This document shows positions 55,251 through 64,000 of a stretch of 64,000 bases of DNA, in pieces. A model generated the notes under the pieces. The model searched no databases. It was not told where the DNA came from and was given only the letters and a program-made list of their open reading frames with translations. Both the position numbers and the translations under genes were made by a program. The DNA is from Pseudomonadota bacterium. GTDB taxonomy: Bacteria; Pseudomonadota; Alphaproteobacteria; Rhizobiales; Xanthobacteraceae. Position 1 is the first letter of the stretch, and every line of letters starts with the position of its first letter. The stretch is from positions 10,240 to 74,239 of the forward strand of contig JAEWFG010000093.1 of NCBI GenBank assembly GCA_023388935.1, given 5' to 3'.

Positions 55251-56579
55251 CTACTCCGCCGCCGCGATCCGCGGCCGGCCGACGAAGCCGGCGACGTCGC
55301 CGAAGCGTTCCGCAGGCAGATCCTTGGCCTTGCTGGTGACGCAGGCGCCGGAACGAACCGCGTAGCGATCCTGATGCGCGGCCTGCGGCGGCGGCTCGCC
55401 CTGCTCGAGCGCGCGCGCCAGATCCATCACGACCTTCCGGAAATGCATGATGCCGAGATCGGTCGGGCCGAGATGCTCGCGGGTGCGGTCGGCGATCGGG
55501 CCCTGGCTGTCCTGCACGGCGGCATCCTGCTCGGAGACGCCCTTGATGCCGGTGTAGCTCCTGGTCTTCTGGAGCTTGCGGTCGATCAGATAGTCATTGC
55601 CCTTGTGGCGCAGCGGCACATAGTTGTCGTCGACCTCCGCGATCACGCCATTGCCGCGATCAAAGGCGTCGCGCTCGGCTTGCGTCAGCGGCCGCTCCGG
55701 ATTCCAGGCATAGGTGTAGATCCAGCAATTGGTGTCGGTCACCGGCACGAAGGTCTGGCCGAAAATGTTCTCGCCCGGCATCGCGCTCGGCGCATAGGCG
55801 TGGAACGGCATCAGGAACTGCGCGATCCGCCAGTAGATGTTGTCGCTGCCAGTGAGCCGGCCGCCGGCGATGGTGAAGCCGGCCTCATGCGAACTGACCT
55901 TGATCACGGGGCGCGGGTCCTCCGCGATCCAGCGCATGTGATCCGCGCTCATACGGACGAGCGGATTCACAAAATGCTTCTTGATGTCCAGGATCTCGTT
56001 CTCCTCCTTGTCGAAGGAGAGATGCGCGAAGGTGAAATGCGCCGTGTCGATCGAGCCTTCCAGCGCCTGCACCCAGTTGCAGTCCTGCCATTTCTTGCTG
56101 ACGTAGCGGTGCGAGGCCGGCAGCAACGCCATTTCGAGATCGGGCAGCTCGGGCATGACGTCGGCCGGACCCATATAGGCCCAGATCATCTCGCCCCATT
56201 CGCGCACCGGATAGGCCTTGATGCAGATGAGATCCTTTGCGTTGAGATCGGGATAGGAGGTCGGCATGTCGACGCAGCGACCGTCGGTGTCGAACTTCCA
56301 GCCGTGATAGACGCAGCGGATGCCGCATTCCTCGTTTCGGCCGAGCCAGAGATTGGCGCCGCGGTGCGGGCAATGCTGGTCGATGACGCCGACAACGCCG
56401 CGCGAGTCGCGGAAGGCGAGCAGCTCCTCGCCGAGCACGACGATCTTCTTCGGCTCGCCGTCGGGTTCACACAGCTCTTCGGACAGCAGGACGGGAATCC
56501 AGAAGCGGCGCAACAATTCGCCCATGCCCGTTCCAGGACCGGACTCGGTCAGGAATTTGTTGTCCTCGGCGCGGAGCAT
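55251..56579 (-). CDS. Rieske non-haem iron oxygenase, phthalate dioxygenase type
   Basis: 442-aa alpha subunit from the ATG at 56577-56579 (GGGAGGA upstream). The Rieske [2Fe-2S] site is C70/H72 (HCPHRG) and C89/H92 (CVYHGW); the mononuclear iron domain has EGSIDTAHFTFAH. It needs reductase and perhaps ferredoxin partners, not encoded here. Substrate unknown; relatives act on phthalates, vanillate and phenoxybenzoate. Confidence 0.92.
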   Translation of the reverse strand: MLRAEDNKFLTESGPGTGMGELLRRFWIPVLLSEELCEPDGEPKKIVVLGEELLAFRDSRGVVGVIDQHCPHRGANLWLGRNEECGIRCVYHGWKFDTDGRCVDMPTSYPDLNAKDLICIKAYPVREWGEMIWAYMGPADVMPELPDLEMALLPASHRYVSKKWQDCNWVQALEGSIDTAHFTFAHLSFDKEENEILDIKKHFVNPLVRMSADHMRWIAEDPRPVIKVSSHEAGFTIAGGRLTGSDNIYWRIAQFLMPFHAYAPSAMPGENIFGQTFVPVTDTNCWIYTYAWNPERPLTQAERDAFDRGNGVIAEVDDNYVPLRHKGNDYLIDRKLQKTRSYTGIKGVSEQDAAVQDSQGPIADRTREHLGPTDLGIMHFRKVVMDLARALEQGEPPPQAAHQDRYAVRSGACVTSKAKDLPAERFGDVAGFVGRPRIAAAE

Positions 56580-56659
56580 GACTGATCCTCCCGATCTGTG
56601 TCGGGAAGATTGGCGCGGGAGTGGGAGGACGTCAACGCGGCCCCACCGAAATTGTACAA

Positions 56660-56750
56660 GGGTGGGCAAAGCGCGAAGCGTGCCCACCGTCTCTGCGCGT
56701 ACACAATGACGGTGGTGGGCACGGCGCTAACGCGCCTTTGCCCACCCTAC
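56660..56750. repeat. Palindromic intergenic repeat (GTGGGCAAAG family)
   Basis: GGGTGGGCAAAGCGCG at the left and CGCGCCTTTGCCCACCC at the right are inverted, with a second inner CGTGCCCACCG/CGGTGGTGGGCACG stem. Same family as 42910. Confidence 0.82.
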
Positions 56751-56761
56751 GGCAGGGTCAA

Positions 56762-57658
56762 TTAGACTGGCCGCTCCCCTTTCACCGTCACGCGCGTGCC
56801 TGACCGTGTGTGCGGCCAGTAATCCCACATCGCGCGGTGCTGGGTGCAGCGGTTGTCCCAGAAGGCGATGGCGTTCTCGGTCCAGCGGAAGCGGCACTGG
56901 AACAGCGGGTTCTCCGCGTGCTGGTAGAGATAGGCCAGCATCGCGTCGCTCTCGTCGCGCGGGATGCCGTTGATGTGACGGGTGAAGCCGCGGTTGACGT
57001 AGAGCGCCTTCCTGCCCGTGACCGGGTGCGTGCGCACCACGGGATGCTCGGCATTCGGATAGGAGGGACGGTCGGCGACCCCGTAATTGGCGTAGAGGCC
57101 GCGATAGATCGGCTCGCCATCGTGCAATGCGGTCAGCCCGTCGAGATAGGTCTTCATGCGATCCGACAGCGCCTCATAGGCCGCATACATGTTGGCGAAC
57201 AGCGTATCGCCGCCGCGCGGCGGACACTGCTTGATGTAGAGGATCGAGCCCATCGGCGGCTCGAGATCGCAGGACACGTCGGAGTGCCAGCCCTCGCCAT
57301 TGGCGCGCGGCGAGTTCTTGTCGGCGTAGATCTTCATCAGCGCCGGGTCTTCGTCCTCGTGCGGTGCCGCGGGATGAAAATGCAGCTCGCCGAACTTGCG
57401 GCCGAAGGCGAGATGCTGCTTCGGCGTGATGTCCTGATCGCGGAAGAAGATGACGAGGTTTTCGGCAAGCGCGCGGTGGATCTCGTCCATCTGTCGATTG
57501 GAGCGGGAATCGTCGGAGACGAGCCTGCCGATATCGACGCCGGAGATTTCCGCGCCGATGATGGGCGTGAGTTTTTCGACCGCGATGGTCTCATACGGCG
57601 AGCCGTCTTCCGCCGTGTGGCGATAGCGCGGCCCCTGCTTGCCGGATAGCGAGCTCAT
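56762..57658 (-). CDS. TauD/TfdA-family 2-oxoglutarate dioxygenase
   Basis: 298 aa from the ATG at 57656-57658; longer readings extend to 57874 but add repeat-derived sequence. Iron ligands are H125-x-D127 (GWHSD) and H274 (TQHRAMWD), and R289 15 residues later binds 2-oxoglutarate, the exact spacing of TauD. Family substrates include taurine, alkylsulfates and phenoxyacetates. It is same-strand with the Rieske gene, 182 bases apart, so they may act together. Confidence 0.94.
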   Translation of the reverse strand: MSSLSGKQGPRYRHTAEDGSPYETIAVEKLTPIIGAEISGVDIGRLVSDDSRSNRQMDEIHRALAENLVIFFRDQDITPKQHLAFGRKFGELHFHPAAPHEDEDPALMKIYADKNSPRANGEGWHSDVSCDLEPPMGSILYIKQCPPRGGDTLFANMYAAYEALSDRMKTYLDGLTALHDGEPIYRGLYANYGVADRPSYPNAEHPVVRTHPVTGRKALYVNRGFTRHINGIPRDESDAMLAYLYQHAENPLFQCRFRWTENAIAFWDNRCTQHRAMWDYWPHTRSGTRVTVKGERPV

Positions 57659-57740
57659 GGGCGTTGTCTCCCGATCATTCTTGATTGGGGGCATGGTAAC
57701 GCGCGGTGAGGGATGTGCAATCTGCGCTGCAAACATGGCT

Positions 57741-57872
57741 GTCGTCCCGGGGCGCGCGAAGCGCGAGCCCGGGACCCATAACCACAGGATGAGGTTTGAC
57801 GAAGACTCGGAGTGCAGCTCGCCATAACCATAAAATCCTGTGGTTATGGGTCCCCGCGTTCGCGGGGACGAC
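57741..57872. repeat. Compound palindromic intergenic repeat
   Basis: GTCGTCCCGGGGCGCGCG at the left pairs with CGCGGGGACGAC at the right; ATAACCACAGGAT and ATCCTGTGGTTAT form a perfect inner stem. It lies just 3' of the dioxygenase promoter side, between it and ispG. Confidence 0.85.
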
Positions 57873-57902
57873 AACGGAGTGTAACGATTCAGCGGAGCGA
57901 AA

Positions 57903-59186
57903 TTACTCCGCCGCGGTTACCGGCGCCTTGGCGCCCTGGCCGTAGCGCTGGTCGATGTAGTCGATCACCAGCGCCTTGAAGTCGGAGGAGATCGTCGGGC
58001 CGCGCAGCGTGCGGAACTTCTTGCCGTCGACGAAGACCGGCGCGGCCGGCGCTTCGCCGGTGCCGGGCAAGGAGATGCCGATGTTGGCGTGCTTCGACTC
58101 GCCAGGGCCGTTGACGATGCAGCCCATCACCGCGACGTTGAGCTCTTCGACGCCCGGATATTTCGTCTTCCAGTTCGGCATCTCGTCGCGGATGAAATCC
58201 TGGATCGAGCGCGCCAGCTCCTGGAACGTGGTCGAGGTGGTGCGGCCGCAGCCGGGGCAGGCCGCAACCAGCGGCACGAAGGTGCGGAAGCCCATGGTCT
58301 GCAAGAGTTCCTGGCCGACCTGCACCTCACGGGTACGGTCGCCGCCGGGCTCCGGCGTCAGCGAGATGCGGATGGTGTCGCCGATGCCCTGCTGCAAGAG
58401 GATGCCGAGCGCGGCCGACGACGCCACGATGCCCTTGGTGCCCATGCCGGCCTCGGTGAGACCGAGATGGATGGCGTAGTCCGAGCGGGATGCGAGGTCT
58501 TGATAAACCGCGATCAGGTCCTGCACGGCCGAAACCTTCGCCGAGAGGATAATGCGGTCCTTCGGCATGCCGAGCTCTTCGGCGCGCGCGGCCGAGAGCA
58601 GCGCAGACTGCACCATGGCCTCGCGCGTCACCGCGCGCACATCGCGCGGATTGGCGGACGCGGCGTTCTCGTCCATCAGCTTGGTCAGCAGCTCCTGGTC
58701 GAGCGAGCCCCAATTTGCGCCGATGCGGACCGGCTTGCTGTTCTTGTTGGCGATCTCGATGATGTCGGCGAACTGGGTGTCGCGCTTGTCCTTGAAACCG
58801 ACATTGCCGGGATTGATGCGATACTTGGCCAGCGCTTCGGCGCAGGCCGGATAGGCTGCGAGCAGCTTGTGACCGATGTAATGAAAGTCGCCGATCAAGG
58901 GCGTGGTGATGCCGCGCTTGAGCAGGCCGTCGCGGATGTGCGGGACGGCGGCAGCGGCCTCCTCGCGGTCCACGGTGATGCGGACCATTTCGGAGCCGGC
59001 ACGCGCGAGCGCCGCGACCTGGGCGATGGTGCCGTCGATGTCGGCGGTGTCGGTGTTGGTCATCGACTGCACGACGATCGGCGCACCGCCTCCTACGGCG
59101 ACGTTGCCGACCTTGACCTGGGTGGTCCGGTGCCGGGGCGCGGGGCCTGCGATGTCGGAATCGATGGAGTTTTCGAGCTTGTTCAT
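57903..59186 (-). CDS. ispG: 4-hydroxy-3-methylbut-2-en-1-yl diphosphate synthase
   Basis: 427 aa; iron-sulfur enzyme of the MEP isoprenoid pathway, converting MEcPP to HMBPP. The [4Fe-4S] cysteines are in CPGCGRT and GCIVNGPGE, and [19 protein letters not shown] and GVTEAG-type motif [12 protein letters not shown] are conserved. Length fits bacterial IspG. It is 13 bases downstream of the EamA gene, same strand, hence probably in the zur-eamA-ispG unit. Confidence 0.97.
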   Translation of the reverse strand: MNKLENSIDSDIAGPAPRHRTTQVKVGNVAVGGGAPIVVQSMTNTDTADIDGTIAQVAALARAGSEMVRITVDREEAAAAVPHIRDGLLKRGITTPLIGDFHYIGHKLLAAYPACAEALAKYRINPGNVGFKDKRDTQFADIIEIANKNSKPVRIGANWGSLDQELLTKLMDENAASANPRDVRAVTREAMVQSALLSAARAEELGMPKDRIILSAKVSAVQDLIAVYQDLASRSDYAIHLGLTEAGMGTKGIVASSAALGILLQQGIGDTIRISLTPEPGGDRTREVQVGQELLQTMGFRTFVPLVAACPGCGRTTSTTFQELARSIQDFIRDEMPNWKTKYPGVEELNVAVMGCIVNGPGESKHANIGISLPGTGEAPAAPVFVDGKKFRTLRGPTISSDFKALVIDYIDQRYGQGAKAPVTAAE

Positions 59187-59199
59187 GGGGGTCCAAATA

Positions 59200-60153
59200 T
59201 CAGGTTTTGGTGACGTTCAGCAATGCATCGCGCGGCGCCGCAGCCGTTTGGCTCGGACGATTAACCAGAAAAAGCCCAGCAATTACAAGGATGGCTGCCG
59301 CGCCGAAAGCCAGGCTCAGGCTGTCATGCATGATGAAATAACTACCCACCACGCCAAACAAAGGGGTGATGAAGGTAAAAGCGGATAATTTACTGGCCGA
59401 ATAGGCCTTCACCAGCGCGAACCAAAGCGTGAACGTGGTTCCAACCACCCAGATCGCCTGGAAGGCCAGCAGGGCCAGAGACAAGGGCGCCGGCGTGTGG
59501 GTGATGGATTCGCCGAACAGCCAGGCCGCCACGCCCAGGATCGGGATCGAGGTCGCGACCTGGTAGCCGAGCGCCTTCTCCGGCGCGGCGAAGCGCAGTC
59601 GTGTGCCCTTGGCGACCAGTGTGGTTGCCGCCCACAGCGATGCGCCGGCGACGATCAGGAGATCGCCGAGCAGCACCTTGGCATCGACATCGGCCTGCGG
59701 CACGCCGATCGCAAGTGCGACACCGGCAAAGCTCACGGCGAGCCCCAGCCATTGCGCGCCGCCGAGCCGCTCGCCGAGCATCTGATAGGAACCCAGCGCG
59801 ACGAAGAACGGCGCGGTGTAGAGGAACACCACCGCGCGGGCCGCCGAGGTGAAGCGCAGCCCCTGGAAGATCAGCACGAATTCAATGCCGAACATCAGAC
59901 CGGCGATCAGGCCGGGCTTCCACGTGCCGTCACGCTCGAAGAATTTGACGCCGCGAAGCGTGCCGACGATGAACAGCACTGGCAACGCCCCCATCGAGCG
60001 GATCATCGCCTGGAGCATCGGCGGGACATCCACCATGACCAGCTTCACCGCGATCTGATTAAAGCCCCAGGTCAGGCACAGCATCAACATCAGGGCGATG
60101 GCGCCGGCATTGAGGGGGCGACCGGCGGACGGTATGGCTTGTGGTGAGGACAT
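59200..60153 (-). CDS. EamA-family (DMT) transporter
   Basis: 317 aa from the ATG at 60151-60153 with GGGAAG upstream. About ten membrane segments in two EamA repeats ([20 protein letters not shown] in the first; [12 protein letters not shown] in the second). DMT transporters export or import metabolites; substrate unknown. It lies 35 bases downstream of zur on the same strand. Confidence 0.92.
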   Translation of the reverse strand: MSSPQAIPSAGRPLNAGAIALMLMLCLTWGFNQIAVKLVMVDVPPMLQAMIRSMGALPVLFIVGTLRGVKFFERDGTWKPGLIAGLMFGIEFVLIFQGLRFTSAARAVVFLYTAPFFVALGSYQMLGERLGGAQWLGLAVSFAGVALAIGVPQADVDAKVLLGDLLIVAGASLWAATTLVAKGTRLRFAAPEKALGYQVATSIPILGVAAWLFGESITHTPAPLSLALLAFQAIWVVGTTFTLWFALVKAYSASKLSAFTFITPLFGVVGSYFIMHDSLSLAFGAAAILVIAGLFLVNRPSQTAAAPRDALLNVTKT

Positions 60154-60188
60154 GTCTTCCCGAGGACCGGCTTTGCGCCGTTGTTGCT

Positions 60189-60683
60189 TTAAGAGGCTTT
60201 CTGACAATGAGTGCAGACGCCCGTGATCTCCACCACGGACAGCTTTGGTGCGAAGCCTGAGCTGCGCGCCGCGGCATTGAGGTCCTTGGCAAAGGAACCC
60301 GACGGGATCTCGCCGACCAGGCCGCAGCGCTCGCAGATCAGGAACGCCACCGCCGAGGTCGCGTCGTGGTCGTGGGCGGCGCAGGCCAGATAGGCGTTGC
60401 GGCTTTCGATGCGGTGCACGAGGCCGTTCGCCATCAAGAAATCGAGAGCACGGTAGACCGTGATCGGCGCGGGGCGCGGCATGGACTTCGCCAGTTCGTC
60501 GATTACCTCATAGGCCCCGAGCGGGCGATGGCTGGAGAGCAAGGCCCCCAGCACCTGGCGGCGAATCGGCGTGAATTTCTGCGACCGCTGCTCGCAGACC
60601 TCCTCGGCATGCGCCAGTGCGTCCGCGGTGCAGCGGCCGTGATCGTGATCGGGCGCGGGGAATGCCGGCTTTACGAGGTTCAT
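60189..60683 (-). CDS. zur: Zinc-responsive repressor, Fur family
   Basis: 164 aa. It matches Zur more than Fur: TPIRRQVLGALL, PITVYRALDFLMANGLVHRIESRNAY, the CERCG and CTHC zinc-binding pairs, and HDHDATSAVAF (regulatory zinc). It represses zinc-uptake genes under zinc sufficiency (family knowledge). No recognisable Zur box was found in this window. It is divergent from marR. Confidence 0.93.
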   Translation of the reverse strand: MNLVKPAFPAPDHDHGRCTADALAHAEEVCEQRSQKFTPIRRQVLGALLSSHRPLGAYEVIDELAKSMPRPAPITVYRALDFLMANGLVHRIESRNAYLACAAHDHDATSAVAFLICERCGLVGEIPSGSFAKDLNAAARSSGFAPKLSVVEITGVCTHCQKAS

Positions 60684-60793
60684 GTGGCCTTTCTTCTAGC
60701 ATTTCGGCCGGGGAACCCAAAGCACGATGGCTGGCGCGGCTGCCAGCCATGCTTTTGGGGCGGGACAGCACCGTGTTAACCCGGCGTGACATA

Positions 60794-60828
60794 ATCATAA
60801 GCTTGCTTATTATATCCAAGCTTATTGG
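60794..60828. promoter_or_regulatory. Likely MarR operator cluster
   Basis: ATAAGC-TT-GCTTAT at 60797-60810 is a perfect 6+6 palindrome, followed by CCAAGCTTATTGG at 60816-60828, and the word AAGCTTAT recurs around the ATG at 60840. These palindromes overlap the promoter region of the marR-emrAB operon and suggest autoregulation by the MarR protein. Based on sequence only. Confidence 0.65.
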
Positions 60829-60839
60829 AGACAAAGCTT

Positions 60840-61322
60840 ATGATCCGCGGTTCTGTCGACCAGAACTTCCTGTTCACGCTCGGTGAGCTCTATCGCCTGT
60901 TGCGCGTCTATGCCGACAAGGAAGCATCGCGCTTCGGCATCACCCGCGCGCAATGGGCGGTGCTGGCCAAGGTCGAGCGCAGCGAGGGCATGAAACAGTC
61001 GGAACTCGCCGAACTGATGGAGATGCAGCCGATCACGCTGACGCGCCTGATCGACAAGCTTTGCGACAACGACTGGATCGAGCGCCGCAGTGACGCCTCG
61101 GACCGCCGCGTCAAGCGCCTGTATCTCAAGAAGGCGGGTCGGACCTTGCTCGGCAAGCTGAGCGGGCTTCGATCCGAACTCACGGCCAACGCGCTCGACG
61201 GCATCAATCCGGCGGACGCTCACCGTCTCCTCACCCAACTCCAGACAATCAAGGAAAACGTGCGTAACGCGACCCAGACAAGCGGAGCGGAACAGGCGCG
61301 TAAGGAGCAGCGCTATGGCTGA
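60840..61322 (+). CDS. MarR-family transcriptional regulator
   Basis: 160 aa from the ATG at 60840 with GGAGA upstream; an in-frame TTG at 60825 is possible. The winged helix is clear: QWAVLAKVERSEGMKQSELAELMEMQPITLTRLIDKL and wing DASDRRVKRLYLKKAG. It overlaps the emrA-like gene by eight bases, so it is in the same operon and very probably represses it, de-repressed by a drug or phenolic ligand. Confidence 0.94.
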   Translation: MIRGSVDQNFLFTLGELYRLLRVYADKEASRFGITRAQWAVLAKVERSEGMKQSELAELMEMQPITLTRLIDKLCDNDWIERRSDASDRRVKRLYLKKAGRTLLGKLSGLRSELTANALDGINPADAHRLLTQLQTIKENVRNATQTSGAEQARKEQRYG

Positions 61323-62478
61323 TCAGGTCCTCAAGTTCCAGCCCGAACAAAAAATCAGCAGCGGCAAGCCGACCAAGAAGGCCGGCGCCGACCCGCGCCG
61401 CCGGCTGGTGGCCGGTCTGCGCCGCTATCGCCGCGTCCTGCTCATGGTCGTGCTGCCGATCGGCGTCGCCGGCGGCGGCCTCGTCCTCTATCTGAATGGC
61501 GGCCGCTATGTCGGCACCGACGACGCCTATGTCGGCGCGCAGAAGGTGCTGGTGACGCCCGACATCTCCGGCAAGATCGAGAAGGTCGTCGTGAAGGAGG
61601 GCCAGCTCGTCAAGCAGGGCGACGAGCTGTTCGAGATCGATCCCGTGCCGTTCCGCCTCGCGGTGGATGAGGCCAAGGCGCAGCTGCTGCAGGCGCAGAC
61701 GACCTACGACAATCTGCGCGCCAACATCAAGATCTACGGCGACATGCTCAATCTCGCGCAGCAGGGTGTCGAGCTGAAGCAGCGTGACGTCGAGCGCAAG
61801 CAGGCGCTGGTGAAGAACAGCTTTGGCTCGCAGCTCGACCTCGACAACGCGGCGAACGCGCTGGTCACCTCCGGTTCGATCGCGCAATACGTCAAGCAGC
61901 AGATGTCGACGGCGAAGACGCAGCTGCTCGGCGATCCCGACCTGCCGCTGGAGAAATTCCCGCCGTACGCGCAGGCCAAGGCCAAGTTCGACAACGCCGA
62001 GCGCAACCTCGACCACACCATACTGCGCGCGCCGATGGGCGGTGTCGCCACCCAGGTCGAGCAGATCCAACTCGGCCGCTACGTCACCGCCGGCACGCCG
62101 GTATTCTCCATCATCGACGTTGCTCACCCCTGGGTCGATGCCAACCCGAAGGAAAGCGACCTCACCCACGTCACCGAAGGGCAGCCCGTCACGCTCGAGG
62201 TCGACGCGTTCCCGAACCACGTCTTCAAGGGCAAGATCGGCTCGCTCTCGCCTGGCACCGGCGCGCAATTCGCGATCCTGCCGCCGCAGAACGCCACCGG
62301 CAACTTCGTCAAGGTGGTGCAGCGCGTGCCGATCCGCATCTATTTCGACGAGACCGACAAATTCGTCAGGAAGCTGAAGGCCGGCATGAGCGTCTATGCC
62401 ACCATCGACACCGGCCATCAGCGTTCGCTCGCCGGCCTGTTCGGCCTGTCGGCGACCGCGAGCCAAGACAAAGACTAA
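61315..62478 (+). CDS. HlyD-family membrane-fusion protein, EmrA-like
   Basis: 387 aa; one N-terminal membrane segment (VLLMVVLPIGVAGGGLVLYL) and a periplasmic adaptor with two biotinyl-lipoyl halves (VGAQKVLVTPDISGKIEKV; LRAPMGGVATQVEQIQLGRYV) separated by a long alpha-helical hairpin. It links the inner-membrane pump to an outer-membrane channel. GGAG precedes the ATG. Followed after 22 bases by the pump gene. Confidence 0.94.
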   Translation: MADQVLKFQPEQKISSGKPTKKAGADPRRRLVAGLRRYRRVLLMVVLPIGVAGGGLVLYLNGGRYVGTDDAYVGAQKVLVTPDISGKIEKVVVKEGQLVKQGDELFEIDPVPFRLAVDEAKAQLLQAQTTYDNLRANIKIYGDMLNLAQQGVELKQRDVERKQALVKNSFGSQLDLDNAANALVTSGSIAQYVKQQMSTAKTQLLGDPDLPLEKFPPYAQAKAKFDNAERNLDHTILRAPMGGVATQVEQIQLGRYVTAGTPVFSIIDVAHPWVDANPKESDLTHVTEGQPVTLEVDAFPNHVFKGKIGSLSPGTGAQFAILPPQNATGNFVKVVQRVPIRIYFDETDKFVRKLKAGMSVYATIDTGHQRSLAGLFGLSATASQDKD

Positions 62479-62500
62479 GACTGAGACAAGGACTGAGCCG

Positions 62501-64000
62501 ATGTCCGGCCCCAATGCCAGCCTGATGGTCCCCGGCCTGCGTCGGAACATGGTGACGATCTGCGCCATGACGGCGACCGTCATGCAGGCGTTGGACACCA
62601 CGATTGCCAACGTCGCCCTGCCCTACATGCAGGGCACGCTGTCGGCATCCCAGGACCAGATCAACTGGGTGTTGACCTCCTACATCGTCGCCGCCGCGAT
62701 CATGACGGCGCCGGTGGGATGGATCGCCAACCGTTACGGCCGCAAGCGCATCTTCATCATCTGCGCGGCCGGCTTCACCTTTGCCTCGGTGCTGTGCGGG
62801 CTGGCGCAGGACATCAACCAGATGGTGCTGTTCCGCCTGCTGCAAGGCGTATTCGGCGCCGCGCTGGTGCCGCTGTCGCAGGCCGTCATGCTCGACTATT
62901 ACACGCTCCAGGAACGCGCCACAGCGATGTCGATCTGGGGCATGGGCGTGATGATGGGCCCGATCATGGGTCCTTCGCTGGGCGCCTGGCTGACCGAGAC
63001 CTATTCCTGGCACTGGGTGTTCTTCGTCAACCTGCCGTTCGGCGCGATTACCGTGCTCGGGCTCGCCGTCTTCATGGACGAGACCGACAAGAATCTCAGC
63101 CTGAAGTTCGACTGGTTCGGCTTTGCCGCGCTGGCAGTCGCGATCGGCGCACTCCAGCTCGCGCTCGACCGCGGCGAACAGCTCGACTGGTTCGAATCGG
63201 TCGAGATCGTGACCGAGTTCATCATCTCAGGGATAGCCTTCTATTACTTCTTCGCCCACTCCTTCACGACCTCGCGTCCGTTCATCCAGTTCGCGCTGTT
63301 CAAAGATCGCAACTTCCTCACCGGCTGCATCTTCATGACGGTGATGGGCCTCGTGCTGTATTCGACCATGGCGCTGGCCTCGCCCTATCTGCAAAACGTC
63401 GTCGGCTATCCCATCATGACCGCGGGCGGCCTGCTCGCGAGCCGCGGCTTCGGCACTTTCTTCGCGATGATGATGGTCGGCCGGATCATGCGCTACGTCG
63501 AGGCGCGCACGCTGATCATTTCCGGCCTGATGCTGACGGCCGCGTCGCTGTTCCAGATGACCGGCTGGACCGACCAGACCCAGGTGCCGGAGATCGTCAT
63601 CGTCAGCGTGATCCAGGGATTCGGCTTCGGCCTCGTCTTCGTGCCGCTCTCGACGGTGTCGTTCCTGACGCTGCCGAACCATCTGCGCACAGACGGCACC
63701 GCGATGCTGACGCTGCTCCGCAACGTCGCGAGCTCGGTCGGCATCTCGATCGTGATCGCCCAGCTGACGCAGGGGACGCGCAAGACCTACGCGATCCTGT
63801 CCGAGTACATCAATCCGTTCAACCACGCGCTGCAGATGCCGAATGTGCGCAGCATGATCGACCTCTCCACTGACGCCGGCCGCGCCATGGCCGACCGAAT
63901 GGTGAGCGTGCAGGCGCAGATCATCGCCTTCGCACACGACTACCAGCTCGTGATGTTCTTCATCCTCTGCACCATCCCGCTCGCGCTGATGATCGGCTCG
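62501..64000 (+). CDS. DHA2-family MFS efflux pump, EmrB/QacA type, 3'-truncated
   Basis: First 500 codons of a 14-TM major-facilitator transporter; no stop before the window ends. It starts at the ATG at 62501. DHA2 motifs are near ALDTTIANVALPYMQG and in the loop WIANRYGRKR. It exports drugs or organic acids with EmrA. Regulation is by the MarR protein upstream. A few dozen residues probably remain beyond the right edge. Confidence 0.93.
   Translation, partial: MSGPNASLMVPGLRRNMVTICAMTATVMQALDTTIANVALPYMQGTLSASQDQINWVLTSYIVAAAIMTAPVGWIANRYGRKRIFIICAAGFTFASVLCGLAQDINQMVLFRLLQGVFGAALVPLSQAVMLDYYTLQERATAMSIWGMGVMMGPIMGPSLGAWLTETYSWHWVFFVNLPFGAITVLGLAVFMDETDKNLSLKFDWFGFAALAVAIGALQLALDRGEQLDWFESVEIVTEFIISGIAFYYFFAHSFTTSRPFIQFALFKDRNFLTGCIFMTVMGLVLYSTMALASPYLQNVVGYPIMTAGGLLASRGFGTFFAMMMVGRIMRYVEARTLIISGLMLTAASLFQMTGWTDQTQVPEIVIVSVIQGFGFGLVFVPLSTVSFLTLPNHLRTDGTAMLTLLRNVASSVGISIVIAQLTQGTRKTYAILSEYINPFNHALQMPNVRSMIDLSTDAGRAMADRMVSVQAQIIAFAHDYQLVMFFILCTIPLALMIGS

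Noticed and set aside
62719..63873. Plus-strand 384-codon frame over the MFS gene
   Set aside because: It is out of frame with clear DHA2 homology in the frame that starts at 62501 and runs off the edge.

Overview
The window looks like chromosomal sequence from a GC-rich alphaproteobacterium, most likely Bradyrhizobium or a close relative. The reasons are the uniformly high-GC codon use, the many intergenic palindromic repeats of the kind common in Bradyrhizobium and Rhodopseudomonas, the many acyl-CoA enzymes and orphan binding proteins, and an amino acid:[carrier protein] ligase whose zinc-ligand numbering (C131, E176, C279) matches what I recall for the characterised B. japonicum protein Bll0957. 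The genus is an inference. I saw no rRNA, tRNA, CRISPR array, transposase or prophage gene.

Layout. Positions 3-7062 hold the 3' end of an acyl-CoA synthetase and a complete Dpp/Opp-type ABC importer. Positions 7170-17945 form a catabolic region: biotin-dependent acyl-CoA carboxylase (both subunits), a BKACE-type enzyme, an AraC regulator, a GST, two acyl-CoA dehydrogenases with the isovaleryl-type catalytic Glu position, and an acyl-CoA synthetase. The carboxylase and one dehydrogenase resemble the acyclic-terpene enzymes AtuC and AtuD. Positions 18021-23531 hold an orphan Liv-type binding protein, a DUF1614 protein, an ADP-forming acyl-CoA synthetase and an MlaD/MCE protein. Positions 23604-28943 hold a Baeyer-Villiger-type monooxygenase, a secreted trypsin-like protease, a HAD hydrolase and the methionine-salvage pair mtnA/mtnP.

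The most interesting part is 29060-32841: a small carrier protein diverging from an acyl-CoA-dehydrogenase-fold protein without either usual catalytic glutamate, an amino acid:[carrier protein] ligase and a GNAT-like acyltransferase. Together they look like a compact non-ribosomal aminoacyl-thioester pathway of unknown product. Next to it (33125-35492) is a PQQ dehydrogenase with the extra Asp diagnostic of lanthanide-dependent enzymes, followed by a di-haem cytochrome c.

The rest is mixed housekeeping and accessory content: an ankyrin protein, two GGDEF-EAL proteins (one with four PAS domains, one with a degenerate GGDEF), a tripartite tricarboxylate transporter, rpmF, mtgA, a farnesyl diphosphate synthase-type gene, a DUF1345 protein, a secreted caspase-like protein, a GFA protein, a class A beta-lactamase, a CPA1 antiporter, a cell-wall amidase, a Rieske oxygenase, a TauD-family dioxygenase, ispG, an EamA transporter, zur, and a MarR-EmrA-EmrB efflux operon that runs off the right edge.
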